Positions 43,499-47,587 of a stretch of 47,587 nt of DNA are shown in pieces. The stretch's first letter is position 1; each line of letters starts with the position of its first letter. The notes under the pieces are model-generated. The model was not told the DNA's origin. It saw only the letters and a list, made by a program, of their open reading frames with translations, and did not search any database. Source of the DNA: Planctomycetaceae bacterium (GTDB lineage: Bacteria > Planctomycetota > Planctomycetia > Planctomycetales > Planctomycetaceae); contig JAKFUF010000138.1 in NCBI GenBank assembly GCA_021732845.1, positions 1 through 47,587 on the forward strand, given 5' to 3'. The translations under genes were made by a program, and so were the position numbers.

Positions 43499-43864
43499 GC
43501 CGACACCACGGTCTGGCCGTAGCTCTGACTTCAGCCGAAGCCCGACTCCGTAGCATCGGCATTAGCCGATGCGGATCAGAAATGCCTTGAGCCACAGGGG
43601 TTTGGGTGGTGTTGTGGTCATTACGGCGAAACCCATAGGGCGACGTGGCGGGAGGGCGCGGCTCCTGCCGAGCCGCGAGCAAGAAAACACACGGTCTTTA
43701 CGGCGAATCTGGCCCCGTTCGTGAGGGAAAGGCGGCGAGAAGCGGGCACGCACTGTTGACCGCGGCTCAGCAGGAGCTTCGCCCTCCCGCCATGTCGACA
43801 TAGAATCAAACCCTACCACTTGCCGCGTGGTTCAACGGAGGGCTTGCCGTTGAGTGTTTGGAGG
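43499..43864. repeat. Gene-free stretch with inverted REP-like pair (right copy)
   Basis: Mirror of 3724-4089: hairpin GCATCGGC-TAAT-GCCGATGC at 43553-43572 and the ggcgggagggcg pair at about 43639-43797. No gene. Confidence 0.65.
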
Positions 43865-44656
43865 TCACGGACCAACGGCGTTTGGATACGCCGCTTTACA
43901 CTGCTGGAACCTGGCAACGTGCCGTTCGACATGTTTCGCCTGGCACTGCGGACAGGCAATGGTTGGGCGCGTCTGCCCAATCAGCATCACTTTCTCCTGT
44001 TGGCATTGATCGCACGGGATGCCGACCGCGACAAACGGGTGCAGGCAAAAACCCTGCGTCGTTGGCAGCGCAGCCGCCAAGCGGGCGAAATCCTCGATCT
44101 CAAAGTGATTGTTGACCACCAGGTGCCGCAGCCACGTCATTTGTTCCAGCGGCCGCAGTCCGAGTTCGGCAACACGAATCCCGCGCAGCTCCAGCCGTTC
44201 CATCGCCCGCAACCCCGCCAGCGGCTGCAGTGAATCCAGCTCCTGAAGGGTTGAGATGCTGCCGGGGCTGACTTCGATCAGCAAGTCCTTGAGCTTTTCC
44301 AAAGCGGCCAGCGGTCTGAGCGACCTGACCTGTGGCACATGGTGCAGGATCAGCCGTTCGAGATTTGCGACGTTGGACAACGGTTCGAGCGATGTCAGCC
44401 CCTTGGGCGGGACCGCGGTCAGCCGCAGACTGCACAACTCCGGCAGCGGAACCAGCGTGGACAGCAGCGCATCACCGCCTAAAATTCGCAGATGTCGCAG
44501 ATGCGGAAAGTCGCGCAGCGGTGCCAGGCTCTGAATCGGCTTGGCCATGGCCAAATGCGTGGCCATTGGCGAAACATCGCTCCAGTTGCGGACGATCATG
44601 AATCGGTCATGGTCCTCCAGCGGATTGATGTCGTCGGGTGAAACGATCGAACTCAT
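43865..44656 (-). CDS. Leucine-rich-repeat protein with C-terminal zinc ribbon (right copy)
   Basis: Identical at the DNA level to the left-arm gene at 2932-3723: irregular leucine-rich repeats, then CDQC...CPQC. It reads inward toward the core, as does its twin. Confidence 0.7.
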   Translation of the reverse strand: MSSIVSPDDINPLEDHDRFMIVRNWSDVSPMATHLAMAKPIQSLAPLRDFPHLRHLRILGGDALLSTLVPLPELCSLRLTAVPPKGLTSLEPLSNVANLERLILHHVPQVRSLRPLAALEKLKDLLIEVSPGSISTLQELDSLQPLAGLRAMERLELRGIRVAELGLRPLEQMTWLRHLVVNNHFEIEDFARLAAALPTTQGFCLHPFVAVGIPCDQCQQEKVMLIGQTRPTIACPQCQAKHVERHVARFQQCKAAYPNAVGP

Positions 44657-44747
44657 CTCTCGCCTCACCGTGGCTGGGACAGACCGATTGTTGCTCGGTC
44701 AATTTCCTTGTCGAACGGGCCGTCCGGGGGCACTTACCTCTGCCAAC

Positions 44748-46187
44748 CTATTCCGCCTTGGCGAACAATGCGGGAATGGGAAATAAGAAATCTCCCGGTT
44801 GCTCGCCGAATTTCCAGTCCTTTTCACCACCGTCATCTTTCCCATCGGATGCAATAGAATAGACCAGAGGACTGCCACCCAGGATTCGGTATCGGAAGGC
44901 CTTTCCCGAATACGGATCGAGAAGATCCGGCGGAATATTGGCCTCAGTGAGGGCGGCAGCGAGCGTCAGCGGCCATGCTCCATGTCGCAGTTGGTAGCGA
45001 CGGACGGCAACCACCGCCTGGAAGGCGCGGACTCGCGTGGCATGGCGGACAATGGCTGCGCGAACTTTTGGGTAATCCGGCAACAGAAGGACCAGAAAGG
45101 CCCCCCGACGAAGTGCTGCGGCGAAATCGTTCTCTGCTTCCGTCTTGGCACCCAGCTTGGATCGCAGCGCGTGCAATTGTACGGTTGGCTCATTTCCGGC
45201 CAGCGTTACGTGATAGGGGGTCTTACAGTATTGGAAAACAATCGTGTAAATCCGATTCAATTCCATCCATTCCGCATCGAATGAGATCTTCTTAACCAAC
45301 GCGGATGAGAGAGACTCCTCGACTTCGATGCCGTTGAGCTTGCCAGCCTGCAGCCCATCCAGGGTGTTGCCAAGAATGACATACTCGGCCTGAGCCCCCT
45401 CACTCAAGACGTCTGTCCCGTCGGTCTCGTGCTCGCGCAGGACGGCAATCAGCCGGTCGCAGTTGGCGACCGACAGATCCGCGCGTGTCAGTACGAATTT
45501 CTCCAGCGAGGCGAAAAGAATGCCCTCGACGACCGAGGTGGCGACGAGCTGCTGGATGATGGATCCTCCAGGATGCAAATCGCGAGCCATGCGAAACGTT
45601 CGCGAGAGGGTTCTGTCTGCGTCAGAAAACGATCCGGCTTCGTGGCTCAACCGGAGTTCGAGGGCCGCCAGCCGCCCACATGTCCGGACCGAAAGAACAT
45701 ACGGAAAGTTATCAGCGAAGCTCAATCTGCATCGGAGGCTCACGTTGGCATGCTGTTGTGCCGCGTCCACCAGGTCGCGCAGCCGGTCGGTAGCGGCCAC
45801 GACCTTTGTCAATCGCTCAAGAGGTGGTTGATCCATGGCATGGACGGCCGTGATTTCGTCCACCAAGGTCTTGCACTGCGCCAGCCGCGTCACCTGCTCC
45901 CGTTCGGGATAGATCACATTGAGATATTGATCGACTTCGGCCAACGCCTCAAGATACAGTCGTTCGCCGTCCGCCGAGGTCCGCGCCCTTTTCTCAAGAA
46001 ATTCGCGGACCGGAAACGGGGGCGCGCCATGCTTGTCGATCCAAACAGGAATCGTGAGGTCGACATCCGGCAGGTTGAGGTCCATCCGTGGCTGCGGTGG
46101 AGCCTTGTCGGCTGCGGTACTGCAGCCCGCGCCCGCAAAATTGGCAAATATAAAAAGGGAAACCAGAAGCTGAAGGCAGGGTTTCAT
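44748..46187 (-). CDS. Secreted or lipid-anchored hypothetical protein (right copy)
   Basis: Identical at the DNA level to the left-arm gene at 1401-2840. It has the same signal sequence and possible lipid-anchor cysteine. Confidence 0.75.
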   Translation of the reverse strand: MKPCLQLLVSLFIFANFAGAGCSTAADKAPPQPRMDLNLPDVDLTIPVWIDKHGAPPFPVREFLEKRARTSADGERLYLEALAEVDQYLNVIYPEREQVTRLAQCKTLVDEITAVHAMDQPPLERLTKVVAATDRLRDLVDAAQQHANVSLRCRLSFADNFPYVLSVRTCGRLAALELRLSHEAGSFSDADRTLSRTFRMARDLHPGGSIIQQLVATSVVEGILFASLEKFVLTRADLSVANCDRLIAVLREHETDGTDVLSEGAQAEYVILGNTLDGLQAGKLNGIEVEESLSSALVKKISFDAEWMELNRIYTIVFQYCKTPYHVTLAGNEPTVQLHALRSKLGAKTEAENDFAAALRRGAFLVLLLPDYPKVRAAIVRHATRVRAFQAVVAVRRYQLRHGAWPLTLAAALTEANIPPDLLDPYSGKAFRYRILGGSPLVYSIASDGKDDGGEKDWKFGEQPGDFLFPIPALFAKAE

Positions 46188-46296
46188 GGAAGATGGCCCT
46201 TGGGGTGACTCGCCGAAGCCGGTGCCGGACATCATGTGCAGGGGCGACAGCAACTGCAACATCGGCGATTTTTCCGCGACCCAAAGCAGCAAGGGT

Positions 46297-47064
46297 TCAC
46301 TCCGGTGCGTTGGGGAAGGCTGCCGAGGCCTGATTTTCGGCAACGGTGGGTTCAAGCCCCTCCATTGCCCAGTCGGGAAGTCTGCCAAGAATGCTGGGAT
46401 GCACGCCGCTGAGCCACACGTGTTCGCGGGTGATGCGGTGGGCGTGGACCATGTCGGCATATCGGACAAGCATCACGTAAAGCACGGCGCACAGCGGCAC
46501 GATCACCGCCAGACACCACTCAATGTAGGGGATGTGCGCCAGTACCGGATCCAGCAGACAAAATACGCCGACTGCGACAAATACAGAGAAAACAGACGCC
46601 TGCCGCAGCAAGAAGCAGGGCGGCGAAAGTGCGATGCGGATCCGCACACTCTGGTGCAGCAGGAACGCCATCAACAGGTAAAGTGGACCCAGCAGCAGGT
46701 ACAGAAACACGCCGGGCGGATGCCAGTACAGGGTCCGGTTCAACCAGCCACTGGCGGGCTGGCCGGTCTTGATGCAGATGTAGGGCAGGTCGGCGTCATG
46801 GGTCATCACCAGCAAACTGCCGTCCCGCCACATCCGCTGGCCGATCCATTGTGGCTCACCGCAATACCGGCAAGTCTGCGCGCCCGCACGAATCGACTTC
46901 CCGCACATCGGGCAGGTTTTGCTCTCTGCTGTGACTGCGGAGCCCGCGGGGACAGCCAAACGCAAATCCACCACGTGCTGACAGGCCGGACACACGACCA
47001 GCGACCCGGTCTCCTCAAGGGAGAGGGGTTCATGACAGTGATGGCAGACAACTGTGGTCGGCAT
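46297..47064 (-). CDS. Zinc-ribbon membrane protein (right copy)
   Basis: Identical at the DNA level to the left-arm gene at 524-1291: two N-terminal zinc-ribbon segments and about three membrane helices. It opens the reverse-strand cassette of the right arm. Confidence 0.75.
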   Translation of the reverse strand: MPTTVVCHHCHEPLSLEETGSLVVCPACQHVVDLRLAVPAGSAVTAESKTCPMCGKSIRAGAQTCRYCGEPQWIGQRMWRDGSLLVMTHDADLPYICIKTGQPASGWLNRTLYWHPPGVFLYLLLGPLYLLMAFLLHQSVRIRIALSPPCFLLRQASVFSVFVAVGVFCLLDPVLAHIPYIEWCLAVIVPLCAVLYVMLVRYADMVHAHRITREHVWLSGVHPSILGRLPDWAMEGLEPTVAENQASAAFPNAPE

Positions 47065-47587
47065 GGAGATTGTCAGGGTGTCATGCGCGATGTCAGGAGA
47101 TGCAGGTTTTATCAGGGGGCTTTGTCGCACACTTCAAGCGATTTTGGACAGGATGAAAGGGATTGGAAAAGGTTAGCGTCCGGTTTTACGACTGCCGGAA
47201 CCGGACGCTAACGCGTTCCGGCTCATGGATTCGTTCACATCGGCCAGCCATCTCGCAAGCAAAATGCCCGTGTTATTGTTGCTGCGACCTTTAGGACGGC
47301 GGCAAGAATCACTGTCGATTTTTGACGAGCCGCACAGCCAATGAGCCGGAGGGCCTTAGCCCCCGGTTGGAGGATGATCGGAAGACGCCAACGCCACGAA
47401 CCGGACGCTAACGCGTGCTAAGGGTCGGAGAATGAATAACTGTCGCATTCTTGGAACGAATTACTCTCCCGGGCGACGATGCCAAAAGATCATCCCGGAG
47501 GGATGAAAGCTCTTAGCCGGGGGTTGAGCGAAGCGACACCCCCGGTTAGGAACCAGGAAAAGATCCGATCCCGGAGGGATCGCAGCA
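47065..47587. repeat. Palindromic repeats at the outer end of the right arm
   Basis: Mirror of 1-523: the 14-bp hairpin GTTAGCGTCCGGTT/AACCGGACGCTAAC spans 47172-47212, and the stem-TCC-stem hairpins lie in the last 100 bp. No gene. Confidence 0.65.

Larger units (their letters stand above)
42622..47587. repeat. Right arm of the 4,966-bp perfect inverted repeat
   Basis: Exact reverse complement of 1-4966 (x pairs with 47588-x). Its inner border lies inside the helix-turn-helix gene, where the two copies start to differ at 42621/4967. The outer end coincides with the end of the window in the same palindromic repeat as base 1. Confidence 0.97.

Noticed and set aside
1-47587. A linear plasmid, phage or giant transposon with terminal inverted repeats
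   Set aside because: There are no replication, capsid, integrase or terminal-protein genes, and the core is filled with ordinary chromosomal genes such as purF, comEC and a Tad locus. Both ends lie in interspersed repeats, which fits an assembly break.
42622-47587. Arms as a composite transposon
   Set aside because: No transposase lies in either arm, and identity stops inside a gene, not at an insertion-sequence end.
1-47587. tRNA or rRNA genes
   Set aside because: No cloverleaf, CCA-flanked or rRNA-like segment was recognised by reading both strands; a covariance search was not possible.

Overview
The window looks like chromosomal DNA of a planctomycete (phylum Planctomycetota). The signs are a fused dehydrogenase/HEAT/cytochrome protein of the PVC type with its CxxCH heme motif, an ECF sigma factor beside a membrane-anchored LolA-like partner, secreted proteins of planctomycete style, high GC, wide gene spacing and many short palindromic repeats between genes. 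This is inferred from family recognition; no database was searched, and I do not name a genus.

Layout. Bases 1-4966 and 42622-47587 are perfect reverse complements, so the window is a 37,655-bp core between two identical 4,966-bp arms. Each arm holds palindromic repeats at its outer end and then four genes pointing inward: a zinc-ribbon membrane protein, a secreted protein of unknown function, a leucine-rich protein with a C-terminal zinc ribbon, and the N-terminal part of a helix-turn-helix protein. The fourth gene runs out of the arm into the core. Its two copies are identical up to codon 254 and then diverge while remaining homologous, which suggests recent homogenisation of an older duplication (or an assembly effect). 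The window ends lie in interspersed repeats, so they are probably assembly breaks and not the ends of a linear replicon.

Core, left to right: an orphan FixJ/NarL-type response regulator; a large PVC cytochrome fusion; a two-gene reverse-strand unit of an ABC-2 permease and a LamG protein split by a beta-propeller; a secreted proline-rich protein; a small membrane protein; a small LMW-PTP-like phosphatase; a hypothetical; a SUFU-domain protein; an ECF sigma factor with its LolA-like partner; ComEC; a circularly permuted ATP-grasp plus alpha-E pair; a nucleotidyltransferase-HD fusion; a secreted clan-A glycoside hydrolase; a MOSC protein; and purF.

From about 33.1 to 40.5 kb lies a Tad/Flp pilus locus: cpaA, tadE, cpaB, a tadG-like gene, cpaF, tadB, tadC. 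Secretin, TadZ and Flp pilin genes were not found here. Next to it is a REP-associated tyrosine transposase (RAYT) between arrays of its presumed REP hairpins. The same hairpin appears 22 kb away at 18.0 kb.

The features that ordinary annotation explains least are the inverted arms with their four-gene cassette and diverged regulator tails, the RAYT/REP array, and the number of distinct palindromic repeat families, several sharing a stem-TCC-stem design. Most of the remaining genes are ordinary planctomycete accessory or housekeeping genes.
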